A DNA stretch of 64,000 bases from assembly GCF_016745395.1 (NCBI RefSeq), contig NZ_JAERVJ010000003.1, forward strand, positions 319,293 through 383,292, given 5' to 3'. A program made the translations under genes and the position numbers. This DNA comes from Methylocystis sp. Sn-Cys. GTDB lineage: Bacteria; Pseudomonadota; Alphaproteobacteria; Rhizobiales; Beijerinckiaceae. Below are positions 1-11,500 of the stretch, in pieces; the stretch's first letter is position 1, and each line of letters opens with the position of its first letter. The notes beneath the pieces are model-generated. The model did no database searches. It was given only the letters and a program-made list of their open reading frames with translations, and was not told the origin of the DNA.

Positions 1-575
1 CCGACGGCTTTCTTCTTCCCAACGCCGTGCTCGAACGCGAAGGGCTGATGGAGAAGAAGGGCTTTCCGGAAAGCTACGACAATAAGGCGCTACTGCGTTT
101 TCTCTCGGCCGTGAAGGCCGGCCAGCGCCAAGTGTGCGCGCCGGTTTATTCGCATCTGACCTATGATGTTGTCCCGGGCGAGTCGGCCTGTTTCGACGGG
201 CCGGACATTCTCATCGTCGAGGGCGTGAATGTGCTTGCCGCGCGGCCGTCGCGTCAGCCGAAGGAAATTCCCTTCGTCTCGGATTTCTTCGATTTCTCGG
301 TCTATCTCGACGCCAGCGAGGAACTGCTGGAGCGCTGGTATGTTGAGCGCTTCCTCCAGTTGCGCGAGACGGCGTTCCGCGACCCGCGGTCATACTTCCG
401 CAAATACGCCGATCTTTCGGACGACGAGACAGTGAGCGTGGCGAAAGACATCTGGACGCGCATCAATCTTGAAAACCTGCGCCAGAACATCGCGCCGACG
501 CGGCCGCGGGCGAGCCTGATCCTCACAAAGGGCGCCGATCACCGCATCGAGGAAGTGGCGCTGCGGAAGTTGTGA
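1..575 (+). CDS. coaA: Pantothenate kinase type I, 3' part (5' truncated)
   Basis: The gene enters from the left edge; the frame begins at base 3 and reads DGFLFPN, the segment that follows the catalytic region in bacterial CoaA. The enzyme phosphorylates pantothenate with ATP, the first and feedback-controlled step of coenzyme A synthesis in the cytoplasm. The rest is collinear with E. coli CoaA as I remember it: [41 protein letters not shown] and the C-terminal [16 protein letters not shown]. About 190 codons are present of a usual 310-320, so the P-loop half lies outside the window. No downstream partner: the next gene is convergent, across a palindromic element. Confidence 0.96.
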   Translation, partial: DGFLLPNAVLEREGLMEKKGFPESYDNKALLRFLSAVKAGQRQVCAPVYSHLTYDVVPGESACFDGPDILIVEGVNVLAARPSRQPKEIPFVSDFFDFSVYLDASEELLERWYVERFLQLRETAFRDPRSYFRKYADLSDDETVSVAKDIWTRINLENLRQNIAPTRPRASLILTKGADHRIEEVALRKL

Positions 576-609
576 CGCCTTTCCGCTTGAACAGCACGCT
601 TGGGGCCTT

Positions 610-713
610 GTCATTCCCGGCGGGCAGAAAGCCCGACCGGGAATCCAGAGCCACAATAGCGCCGGTTCTGCTCTGGATTCCCGATCGCTCGCTGCGCGAG
701 CGTCGGGAATGAC
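610..713. repeat. Family A palindromic element, 104 bp
   Basis: The element begins GTCATTCCCGG and ends GGGAATGAC. It consists of two hairpin arms joined by a central segment beginning GAATCCAGAGCCACAA. The element at 45588-45691 is the same 104-bp unit in reverse-complement orientation. It lies between convergent coaA and the MocR-type gene. No coding potential. Confidence 0.9.
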
Positions 714-736
714 AGTGAGCCAGCCGAGCGAGTACG

Positions 737-2158
737 TCACTGCCCCGTGACGATCTTCATGAACCGCGCGCAGTCTTCCGCAAGACGTGGCTCGAAGAGA
801 TTTGTTGCGCCGAGCAACAGGCCCTGCCGCTCGACTGTGTGATACCACGAGGATAGTGGCGTCGGGGCAAAACCGGCGGCAATCGCACGTGCCGCGATCT
901 CGCGATCATCGGCGTCGGGCGGCAGCGTCAAACACACGCCGAGGCCTCCCGCTGCGACGTCGAATGCGCCGCCCGAGGCGGCGCGAAGGCAATTCGCGAG
1001 CGCGTTCCGCCGCGCGCGATAGAGCCGTTTCATGCGGCGCAAATGCCGCAGAAAATGCCCCTCGGCGATAAAGGCGGCCACGGCGCGCTGCGTCGCCGGC
1101 GCGGGCGCTGGCGTGAGGGTCGCCGTCGCCTCGGCGAAGCGCGCCGCGAGCGGCGGCGGCACGACCAAAAAGCCGAGTCGCAATGATGGGCTGATGGTCT
1201 TGCTGAAGGTGCCGGCGTAGATCACGCGGGCGTCGCGATCGAGTGAGGCAAGGGCGGGCGCGGCGCGGCCGTCGAGCTGTAGTTCGCCCAGATAATCGTC
1301 CTCTATGATCCATGCGTCGGCGTCACGCGTCCATTGCAGCAGGGCCGCACGCCGGGCGAGCGACATGGTCATGCCGAGCGGGGCTTGCTGCCCCGGCGTG
1401 ACAATGGCGAGAGCGGCGTCCGGCGCCTGGCGAACGCCCTCGCACACATCGAGGCCCTCGCAGTCCACGCGGATTGGATTGATCGCCAGCCCGGCGATGG
1501 TCAAAGCGTCGCGCGTCAGCGGAAAGCCAGGTTCCTCCGCCCATGCGACGGCGTTTCGCAGTGGCAAGGCGCGCAAGGCAAGGCCGAGTGCGCCTGTGAA
1601 GCCGGCTGTCACCAGCACCTGCTCGGGCTTGCAGCTCACGCCGCGCGCGATCGCCAGATAGGCGCAGATCGCTTCTCTCAACGCGGCCTCGCCGCGTGGG
1701 TCGGGATAGCAGACCGGCGCGGCCGCGGCGGCGCGGGCGTGACGCGCCATCAGGCGAGACCATTGGCTGAAGGGGAAGGCGTCCTGCGCCGGAACGCCCA
1801 TCTGGAAGAGGAGCGGCGGTCGGTCGAAATCGCGGAAGAGGTCCGGTCTCAGCCCATGCCTGGGCGTGTTTTGTGTTTGCGTCGCAGGAGGCCCGATCCG
1901 TTGCGCGACACGCGTGCCGCCCGGCCCAAGGGCTTCCGTGAACTGTTCGTCGCTCAGCCGTTCATAGGCCACCCGCACCGTGCCGCGCGCGACGCCAAGC
2001 AGCGCGGCAAGATCGCTCCAGGACGGCAGACGCACGCCGCTGGCAAGCTGTCCGTCCCGGACGGCGTCGCGGATCGCAGCGTAGATTTGCGTCGACAAAG
2101 GCGTTTTGGCCTTGCGGTCGAGCGTGATCGGGAATGGCCGCATTGGCCGATGGTACAT
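737..2158 (-). CDS. MocR-family (GntR-HTH / aminotransferase fold) transcriptional regulator
   Basis: The 473-residue protein has an N-terminal GntR winged helix (about residues 10-80; STQIYAAIRDAVRDGQL, then LGVARGTVRVAYERL) and a fold-type I aminotransferase domain (about 105-470). The pyridoxal-phosphate lysine is K320 in FSKTISPSLRLGF, so cofactor binding is likely intact. Family members such as PdxR, GabR and TauR use PLP or an amine adduct as signal. It is divergent from a cupin gene and an AhpD-like gene 82 bases away, which are its most likely targets; that is inference from position. ATG at 2158 is used; an internal ATG at 2143 is also possible because neither has a strong ribosome binding site. 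Confidence 0.88.
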   Translation of the reverse strand: MYHRPMRPFPITLDRKAKTPLSTQIYAAIRDAVRDGQLASGVRLPSWSDLAALLGVARGTVRVAYERLSDEQFTEALGPGGTRVAQRIGPPATQTQNTPRHGLRPDLFRDFDRPPLLFQMGVPAQDAFPFSQWSRLMARHARAAAAAPVCYPDPRGEAALREAICAYLAIARGVSCKPEQVLVTAGFTGALGLALRALPLRNAVAWAEEPGFPLTRDALTIAGLAINPIRVDCEGLDVCEGVRQAPDAALAIVTPGQQAPLGMTMSLARRAALLQWTRDADAWIIEDDYLGELQLDGRAAPALASLDRDARVIYAGTFSKTISPSLRLGFLVVPPPLAARFAEATATLTPAPAPATQRAVAAFIAEGHFLRHLRRMKRLYRARRNALANCLRAASGGAFDVAAGGLGVCLTLPPDADDREIAARAIAAGFAPTPLSSWYHTVERQGLLLGATNLFEPRLAEDCARFMKIVTGQ

Positions 2159-2164
2159 CCATTC

Positions 2165-2180
2165 GCGCCAGTCTTGGCGC
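2165..2180. promoter_or_regulatory. Inverted repeat in divergent MocR/cupin promoter region
   Basis: GCGCCA-GTCT-TGGCGC is a perfect 6-bp inverted repeat 7 bases upstream of the regulator start and 61 bases upstream of the cupin start. Its position fits an autoregulatory operator. It is followed by six T residues on the plus strand, so a hairpin with terminator-like character is the alternative reading. Confidence 0.4.
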
Positions 2181-2240
2181 TTTTTTCTGGACCGATTTCC
2201 GCGGACGATCCTCTATCGATTTGAAATAAGGAAGCGCGCT

Positions 2241-2657
2241 TTGTCCCTTTTCAGGCTTCTTCTAATGGCGCTCCTCGCCATCGGCGCGGCGCAAACGGCC
2301 GCTTCGGCAACCTCGCAGACCGAGGTTGCTGCGGTGGTCGCCCGGCGCGAAATTCCCAATATCCCCGGCAAGAGCCTTGTCAGCGTGCTCGTCACCTACG
2401 CGCCTGGCGCGAAATCGCCGCCGCATCGACACGCCGCCTCCGGCTTCATCTACGCCTATGTCCTCTCGGGCGCGATCCGTAGCCAGACGGGCGTCGCCGC
2501 GCCACAGGTTTACCGCGCGGGCGAGAGTTGGTTCGAGCCGCCGGGCGCACGCCATTCCGTCAGCGAGAACGCCAGCGATGCGGAGCCGGCGCGTCTGCTC
2601 GCTATTTTTGTGGTCGATACGCGCGAGGAAGAGCTGACGCGCGCCGATCAGGAGTGA
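2241..2657 (+). CDS. Exported small cupin-domain protein
   Basis: A 138-residue protein with a hydrophobic leader (SLFRLLLMALLAIGAA, cleavage likely near ASA) and one cupin barrel. Cupin motif 1 shows in PPHRHAASGFIYAYVLSG and motif 2 in ESWFEPPGARHSVSENAS, giving the usual His/His/Glu-like metal cluster. I chose TTG at 2241 because AAGGAA lies 7 bases upstream at 2228-2233 and the product then begins at the signal peptide. The open frame extends further upstream but would overlap the divergent regulator, and an ATG at 2265 would cut the leader. The AhpD-like gene starts 8 bases downstream, so the two are co-transcribed. Substrate unknown. Confidence 0.82.
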   Translation: MSLFRLLLMALLAIGAAQTAASATSQTEVAAVVARREIPNIPGKSLVSVLVTYAPGAKSPPHRHAASGFIYAYVLSGAIRSQTGVAAPQVYRAGESWFEPPGARHSVSENASDAEPARLLAIFVVDTREEELTRADQE

Positions 2658-2665
2658 GGAAGATC

Positions 2666-3118
2666 ATGACCCGACGTTTCGATTATTCGGTGGCCGCGCC
2701 GGAAGGCATGAAGGCGCTTGCCGGCGTCCATGGCTACGTTATGCGCTGCGGCCTGCCGAAAGCGCTGATCGAGCTCGCTTATTTGCGCGCCTCGCAGATC
2801 AACGGCTGCGCCTATTGCATTGGCTTGCATTCGCGCGCGCTTCTGGACGAGGGGATGGCGGTGGAGAAGATCTTTCTCGTGCCGGCGTGGCGCGAGGCCC
2901 GGTCCTTGTTCTCGCTACGCGAGCAAGCGGCGCTCGCCTGGGCCGAGGCGGTGACGAAAGTGGCCGAAACAAATGTTCCCGATGCGGATTTCGAGGCGGC
3001 GCGTCGGCAATTCAACGAGAAGGAGCTGAGCGATCTCACCATCGCGATCGGCTTGATGAATATTTATAATCGTCTCGCGATCAGCTCGCGAAAGCCGCCT
3101 GACGCAGCGGTGAGCTAA
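2666..3118 (+). CDS. Carboxymuconolactone decarboxylase / AhpD-like protein
   Basis: A 150-residue all-alpha protein of the CMD family. The AhpD-type redox motif CxxC-x3-H is present as C48-A-Y-C51 with H55 (NGCAYCIGLHSR), and the region following LSDLTIAIGLMNIYNRL is typical of the family. Such proteins are alkylhydroperoxidase-like thiol reductants or, less often, decarboxylases. ATG 2666 follows GAGGAAG at short distance. It sits directly behind the cupin gene and divergent from the MocR-type regulator; cupin plus CMD pairs often act on peroxides or small organic acids, but nothing in the sequence fixes the substrate. Confidence 0.88.
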   Translation: MTRRFDYSVAAPEGMKALAGVHGYVMRCGLPKALIELAYLRASQINGCAYCIGLHSRALLDEGMAVEKIFLVPAWREARSLFSLREQAALAWAEAVTKVAETNVPDADFEAARRQFNEKELSDLTIAIGLMNIYNRLAISSRKPPDAAVS

Positions 3119-3124
3119 CGGGCC

Positions 3125-3291
3125 GCGCCCTCATCCGACCCTCGCTGACGCGAGGGCCACCTTCTCCCGCGAGCGGGAGAAGGGGTGATCGTATCCTTAT
3201 TTGGTCATTGCCCGCGGCGCTGGCCGCTTTCTCCTTCTCCCGCGTGCGGGAGAAGGTGGCCCCTGCGTCAGCAGGGGTCGGATGAGGGCGC
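3125..3291. repeat. Family E palindromic element (two inverted arms)
   Basis: Arm one (3125-3184) contains CCTCATCCGACCCTCGC and the hairpin CTTCTCCCGC-GAGCGGGAGAAG. Arm two (3228-3291) contains the same blocks in inverse order ending GGTCGGATGAGGGCGC, so the whole element is an imperfect long inverted repeat. It separates the AhpD-like gene from convergent clpB. A related element lies at 24301-24410. Confidence 0.85.
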
Positions 3292-3296
3292 TCTCG

Positions 3297-5924
<2,628 letters not shown>

Positions 5925-6021
5925 AAGATCCCCTCTCGACCGGAAGGGCGCAGCCTCTCTTCGAGCGAGGCGCCCCATGTCATGGAATTTTTCATGCCCC
6001 TTTCGGCGGCCTTCGAAAGCG

Positions 6022-6049
6022 ATATGGGGAGGGTCCGCGGGAGTTGAAG
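6022..6049 (-). promoter_or_regulatory. Heat-shock (RpoH, sigma-32) promoter of clpB
   Basis: On the minus strand the sequence reads CTTCAA, 14 bases, CCCCATAT. The sigma-32 consensus is CTTGAA, 13-15 bases, CCCCATNT, so only one position in the -35 box differs. Predicted transcription start is near 6015, leaving a 5' leader of about 90 bases before the clpB start codon. Position, spacing and target gene all agree. Confidence 0.85.
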
Positions 6050-6166
6050 AGGGCGCGACACGAAAGCGCGGCCTTTACGTGAAATCGCCAACTGGGCTTT
6101 ATGAAAATTGTGTGTGCGACCCTCGATCAGGTCAAGCTAGCGACGACTCAGCCTTGGCAATCCGCC

Positions 6167-6190
6167 CCTCTCCCCGCGCGCGGGGAGAGG
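6167..6190. repeat. 24-bp perfect palindrome between clpB and pbpC
   Basis: Arms CCTCTCCCCGCG and CGCGGGGAGAGG are directly joined. It resembles the hairpins of the family E elements. The 439 bases between the divergent clpB start and the pbpC stop otherwise hold only the clpB promoter and a family B element (6227-6307); I see no gene. Confidence 0.7.
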
Positions 6191-6226
6191 AGTCGCAGTG
6201 TGTCTAGGGGCAGCGTGCAATCCACC

Positions 6227-6307
6227 CGTCATTGCGAGCGAAGCGAAGCAATCCAGAGCTACAATACGGCCCTAGATTGCTTCGTCGCTACGCTCCTCGC
6301 AATGACG
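6227..6307. repeat. Family B palindromic element, 81 bp
   Basis: Begins CGTCATTGCGAGCGAAGCG and ends CTCGCAATGACG, with internal inverted blocks GCAATCCAGAG and CTAGATTGC. The copy at 42772-42852 has the same 81-bp length and the one at 53467-53549 is 83 bp. It is just downstream of pbpC. Confidence 0.9.
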
Positions 6308-6363
6308 GCGGAGGTCGTCCCGGGCTTCTTGGTCGGTGAGGAGAGCCGTTGAGTGGAGCGTCG

Positions 6364-8586
6364 TCACTCAACGATCACCCGCACCGGCCGCGACGCCACG
6401 GGGGCCAGAGCCAATCTCGCCTGAATACGATGCGCGCCGGGCGTCATGGGCCAGAAAACGGTCTCATCCGCCTGCGCAACAGTGAAAGGCGCGCCGTCGA
6501 CCAGCCAGACGATCTGGGCGTCCTTTCCGCCATCAGCAAGCTTCAAGGCGAGCTTGTTCAAGGGAGCCGGCTGCTCCGGATTGCGCCATATGTGCATATT
6601 GTGCTCGGGCGTCGCGATGACGAGCGCGCCGCTCTCAGCTGCGAGCGCCTCTTCGACGGCCGCCGGGGCGTGAGCGGCGGGCCGGGCGGAAATCTCGCCC
6701 GGCCGCACCCATTCGCGCAGCGTCTGCGGGCACTCCGGCCCTGCGTCCGCACGGCAGAGATCGATGACGACCCGTCCGGGCGGAGGCGCGAAAGTTTCGG
6801 GCGCGAGGTCGCCGGGTTTCGTCCCATGCAGCTTCGTCATCATCGCATGGGCCAGCCGCGCCGCCGAGCTGGCGCCCGTGAGGGCGCGCATGCCGCTCGC
6901 GTCACCGCGCCCGATCCAGACGCCGACAATGAACTTATGCGAGAAAGCGAGCGTCCAGGCGTCGCGATAATTTTGCGAGGTGCCCGTCTTCACGGCGACG
7001 GCGAAGGGATATTCGAGCGGCCCATAGCGCGGGAAGGAGGGCAGGCGCGCCTGCGGGTCGGACAGGAACGACGTCACCAGCCGCGCCGTGTCGAGCGACA
7101 TCACGCGGCGCGGGGGGGCGCGCTCCTCGTCGCGCGCGAAAGAGAGATCGCGCATCACGCCGTCGTCGGCGAGCGCGGCGTAGGCGCGCATCAGCCGTTC
7201 GAGCCGGGTCGGCAAGGCGCCGATCGCCATGGAGACGCCGAAGCTTTCCGGCGCCGCCTCGAGATCGTGCAGGCCGAGCTCGTGCAGGAACAGGAAGTTT
7301 GCGTCGAGGCCGACGCGGCGCAGCAGATTGGTCGCCGGCACATTGCGGGAATTGGCGAGGGCCTGGCGCGGCGTCAGCGGCCCGAGGTAGAGGCCGTCGG
7401 CGTTGGAAACGCCCGAGGCGCCTTCGGGAAGATCGTCGAGAAGATCGGTGGGCTTCAGCGCGCCGCGCTCCAAAGCGAGCGCATAGATGAAGGGCTTGAG
7501 CGTCGAGCCGGGCGAGCGCGGCGCGCGGGTGAAGTCAAAGGCGCCGGCGCGCGGATCGTTATAATCGGCGGAGCCGACATCGGCGACGATTGCGTTGGAG
7601 CCGCGCTCCGCCACCATGATCGCTACCTGCCGCGCGCCGGCGTTGCGAAAGATGGAGAGATAGCGGCGCGCGAGCTGCGTCGCCTCGCGCTCGATGGAGA
7701 GGTCGATGGTCGCATGGATGCGCGGATCATATGGAGAGGCGGCGCGCACGCGGCCTTCGCGCGCCAGCCGCTCGTAGCGCAAGGCGAGATGCAGCGTATC
7801 CGGGCGCCGCTTGGGCGCGAGCGGTCGCATGGCGGCAAGCTCGCGCCGCGCCAATTCGGCCTGGGCGGCGTCGAGCGCGCCTTCTTTTTCGAGCTGCGCA
7901 ATGGCGTAGCGCGCGCGTTCCACGGCGAGGCGCAGGCCGCTCTCGCGCGTGACATTCATGCGGCCCGGCGATTGCGGAATAGCGGCGAGCAGCGCCACTT
8001 GCGCCCAGGAGAGATCGTCGACCGGCTTGTCGAAGTAAAAGCGCGCCGCGTGCGAAATGCCGTGGCTGCCGAGCCCATAGGGCGCGAGGCGAAGATAATG
8101 GGAGAGCGTCGCCTCGCGCCCCTGGCGCGCGACGATTGCAAGCCCTGTCGCCGCTTCCCAGAATTTGTTGGCGTATGTGCGTGGCCCTGGCCGCTGCATG
8201 CGCGCGACCTGCATGGCGATGGTCGAGGCGCCTTCCGTTTGGCGGCGATGCGCGAGATTGTTCCACAGCGCCCGCGCCACGGCGCGCGGATCGACGCCGG
8301 GATGGGAATAAAAGCGCCGGTCTTCGAGAATGAGCGTCGCGCGCGCGACGCGCTCCGGGATGCGCTCCAGCGGCCAATAGCCGTAGTCGATGCGCTTCTC
8401 GCCGTTCTCGCCCTGGGTCGTATTGCCGATCTGCGTGAGAAAGGCGCCGTTGCGGTCATAGACGATCTGGCTCGCGGGCGGCGCGTCAAGATCGGCGCCG
8501 CGCGCGGCCTCCTGCCAGATCATGAGCCCGCCGCGTAGCGCCACCGAGACGAAAGCGAGCGCGGCGAGAAGCGCTAGGCGGCTCAT
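6364..8586 (-). CDS. pbpC: Penicillin-binding protein 1C
   Basis: A 740-residue bifunctional class A-type peptidoglycan synthase. An N-terminal membrane anchor (about 5-25) is followed by the glycosyltransferase domain with catalytic E88 in LEDRRFYSH and EGASTIAMQVAR. The transpeptidase domain follows with serine S361 in the SxxK motif STLK and KTGTS at K533. The C-terminal BiPBP_C beta domain ends RPVRVIVE. In enterobacteria PbpC is encoded beside the alpha-2-macroglobulin YfhM and is thought to repair wall after breach. The same pairing holds here: its ATG overlaps the macroglobulin stop by four bases (ATGA), so translation is coupled. Confidence 0.96.
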   Translation of the reverse strand: MSRLALLAALAFVSVALRGGLMIWQEAARGADLDAPPASQIVYDRNGAFLTQIGNTTQGENGEKRIDYGYWPLERIPERVARATLILEDRRFYSHPGVDPRAVARALWNNLAHRRQTEGASTIAMQVARMQRPGPRTYANKFWEAATGLAIVARQGREATLSHYLRLAPYGLGSHGISHAARFYFDKPVDDLSWAQVALLAAIPQSPGRMNVTRESGLRLAVERARYAIAQLEKEGALDAAQAELARRELAAMRPLAPKRRPDTLHLALRYERLAREGRVRAASPYDPRIHATIDLSIEREATQLARRYLSIFRNAGARQVAIMVAERGSNAIVADVGSADYNDPRAGAFDFTRAPRSPGSTLKPFIYALALERGALKPTDLLDDLPEGASGVSNADGLYLGPLTPRQALANSRNVPATNLLRRVGLDANFLFLHELGLHDLEAAPESFGVSMAIGALPTRLERLMRAYAALADDGVMRDLSFARDEERAPPRRVMSLDTARLVTSFLSDPQARLPSFPRYGPLEYPFAVAVKTGTSQNYRDAWTLAFSHKFIVGVWIGRGDASGMRALTGASSAARLAHAMMTKLHGTKPGDLAPETFAPPPGRVVIDLCRADAGPECPQTLREWVRPGEISARPAAHAPAAVEEALAAESGALVIATPEHNMHIWRNPEQPAPLNKLALKLADGGKDAQIVWLVDGAPFTVAQADETVFWPMTPGAHRIQARLALAPVASRPVRVIVE

Positions 8587-11500
8587 GGCTGCTTGGCGAT
8601 TTCCACGCGCGCGCCGGCGCTTTGGCCGCGGAGGCCTTTCTTGTACATCGTCTCGACGCGCGCGGGCGGTTGCGTATAGGCCCCCGTCGTTTGCGCCTTG
8701 AGGCGGAAGGCGAAGCGGTAGTTGCCCTTGGGCAGCGAGTCATAGGCATAGAGCACGCGATCATCGCCATAGGAGACCCAGGTTGGCGCGAGCGTCGGCG
8801 CGCTGGAGGGCTGGGCTTCCGCAGGCGCCGTTGCGATATTGGGATTCAGCGGCTCATAGCCCGCCGCGAGCGGCAAAGAGATCGCGACATAAGTGCGATC
8901 TTCGGGGTTCACGACTTCCGAGGTCTCCTCGATGACGTCGCCCTGGTTCACGCGCAAGGCGCCGTTGGCTGCCTCGAGCTTCTCCGGCGCCTGCCCGTTC
9001 TTTACGCGCCAGCTCTGCCGCGTGATGACGAAGCCTTCGCTCGCCGCTTGCGCTTTGGCGCCGGTCTCGGCGGGCATGTAGCGCGTCTCGACAAGCGCGA
9101 TCAGCGGCGCGTTCGATGTGTTGGCGATGGTCAGCGGCGCGTCCTTGTCGCTTGCGTGGCGCGCCACGGGATTGTTGGCGTCGATCGTGACAGTCTCGGG
9201 CGCGCCGCCTTGCGCGAAGGCGACGGTGATCGGCGTCACGGGGCGGCGCCAACCTTCGGCGAGCGCTTCGATGGCGCTGGCGTTGGCGTTTGTGCTGCCC
9301 CAGCCGTCGCCTTCGCCCAGCCGCAGCAGCGCGTCGCGTAGCACCGGCGCGCGCGGATCGGACGGCGCGGCGAGCGCCGCCGCGCGCAGCATCTCGGCAA
9401 GGCTGCGCGTCTCGGAGGGCAGGATGACGTCGGAAGCGCTTTCGCCCGCCATGCCCGCGTAGACTTGCGCGCCGCCGCGGTTGGCGAATTTCACGCGGCC
9501 CCACATGGTCTCCATGAGAGAAGCGAGAATGCGCTGATCGACATTGGCGAGGCGCGCGGCCGCCGCCGCCATTTCGGCGACGCTTTCATTCGGCAGGAAA
9601 TCGGCGCGGCGCGCAAATTCCGCGACGTAAGATTCGTCGAGCTTGCCGCCTTCCGCGAGCGCCGCGAGCGCCGCCGCGCGCTCGCGCATTTCTTCGCCGC
9701 CGAGCAGGCGCGAATAGTCGGAGCGCAGCGAGAGTTTCAGAATGTTGGCGAGCCGATCCATCAGAGTCTTGTCGACCGGCTCGCCCGCGCGATCGGCGTG
9801 CGCGAGGAAGGCGTAGGCCCAGGCGGTGAGCAAGACATTGCCGCGCGCGCGCGGCCAGAAGGCCACGAGCCCGTCGCTGTCGACCGATTGCTCGATCTGC
9901 GTCGCGGCGCTGCGCACGCTCGCCGAGACGCGGTCCTGCAGGCCCGCCGCCGAGAGGATCGGCGAAAAGCCTTTGAGCGACAGGCTGGCGCGCGCCAACG
10001 CAAGGCGCTGCTCGGTGCAGCCGTAGGGATAATCGACGAGCATATCGAGGCCGGCGACGAGCTTGACGATCGCCGGATCAGCAGCGACGACGATGTTGCG
10101 CGAGAAGGTTTTCGCGCGGCTCGCTTCGCCGGTTGGGGCAAGCGTCTTGGTCTCTCCCGGCGCGATTTCGACAACCTCATAGTGGCGCGTGGGCTCGCGG
10201 TCGGGCTTCACGGGAAGGTCGATCTCGACGGCGTCCTTTGCGCGGTCGACGTCGCGGTCGATGCGGAAATTGAGCTTCACGCTGTCTTCGAGCGAAGCCG
10301 GCGCCTCTGCGCGCAGATCGACGCGCACGGGCTTATTCTGCGCCCACTCGATCTTGCGGCTTGTCTCGCCCGCGAGCTTCAGCGCCGGCGCGGCGATCGC
10401 CGCCTTACCGGCGCCGCCGGGGCCTTCCACGACGCGCGCGACGAGGCCGATGTCGAAAGAGTCGCCGGGGCGGATGAAGCGCGGCAAAGCCGGCTGCGCG
10501 ACGAGCTCCTGCCGGATGAACATCTCGCCGCCCGCGGCGCCGAAACGATCCGGCCCGCTCACCGCCTTGGCCCGCAGCTTGAACACGGTGAGCGTATCGG
10601 GCAGCGCGACCTTGATTTTCGCGACGCCATCGTCGCCAACTTTCACGCTGGGCAGATAGATCGGCACGGGCGTGAAATTCTTGCGCACGGAGATGTTGTT
10701 CTCCGCGCCCCATTCCTGAAGCTCGGCGTCGCCGCCCGCGATCTCTTCGAGCGGGATGACACCGAAGGCCATGTTACGCGTGTCGCGCGCCGCCATTTTC
10801 GTCTCGCGCGCCACAATAAAGTCGGGCAGCGGATCGAGCGGGCGCTCCTTGGCGAGCGAGAGCACCGCCTGGTCGACCATCCAGAAGGTGGCTTCGCCCG
10901 CGATCGGCTTGCCCGTGTCGTCGGCGAGCTTCAAGGTCACCTCGACCTCCTGGCCGGGGCGCGCCTTGGCGGGGGCGTCGAGCTTCACATTCACAATGTT
11001 CTTCACCGGCGTCACTTCGACCCATTTGGTCGCGGCAATGGTGACGGGCTTGCCCTGATCGAAATTAGCTGAAGGCAGCGGCGCGCTGTCCTTGAGGCGC
11101 CCGCGCATGATGAGGAAGTGCACGGCGAGCTTGGGCGTCTGTTCCTTCTTTACCGGCGGGGCGAAGCGGCCGAAGCCATTGGCGATGTCGACGTAGCTAT
11201 AGTCATAGACGCCGTTGGGCTGCTCGACGATGGCGAGCGCGCGCGCGTTCTGGAACGGCGACTGAATGACCAGCGTGGCCGTCTCACCGGGCGCATATTT
11301 TTCCTTGTCGGTGGTGATGGTCGCCGAGGCGGCGGGCGGGCGCGCGAAGGTGACGGGCGTGTCGCCGCCGACGAAGAAATCGACGCTCACCTGCTGGCGG
11401 CGCTTCAATTTATCATAGGCTTCTAACTGCACGACATAGACGCCCGCATCCTTCGTCGTGAGCTCGATCTTCTGGGCTTCCTTAGCGCTCGTCAGCTTGC

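Noticed and set aside
6101-6352. An 83-codon open frame between clpB and pbpC
   Set aside because: Most of it translates the 24-bp palindrome and the family B element.
6349-11072. Long plus-strand frames opposite pbpC and the macroglobulin gene (for example 6349-8538, 9465-11072)
   Set aside because: Antisense shadows; Arg/Ala/Gly-rich and without domains.
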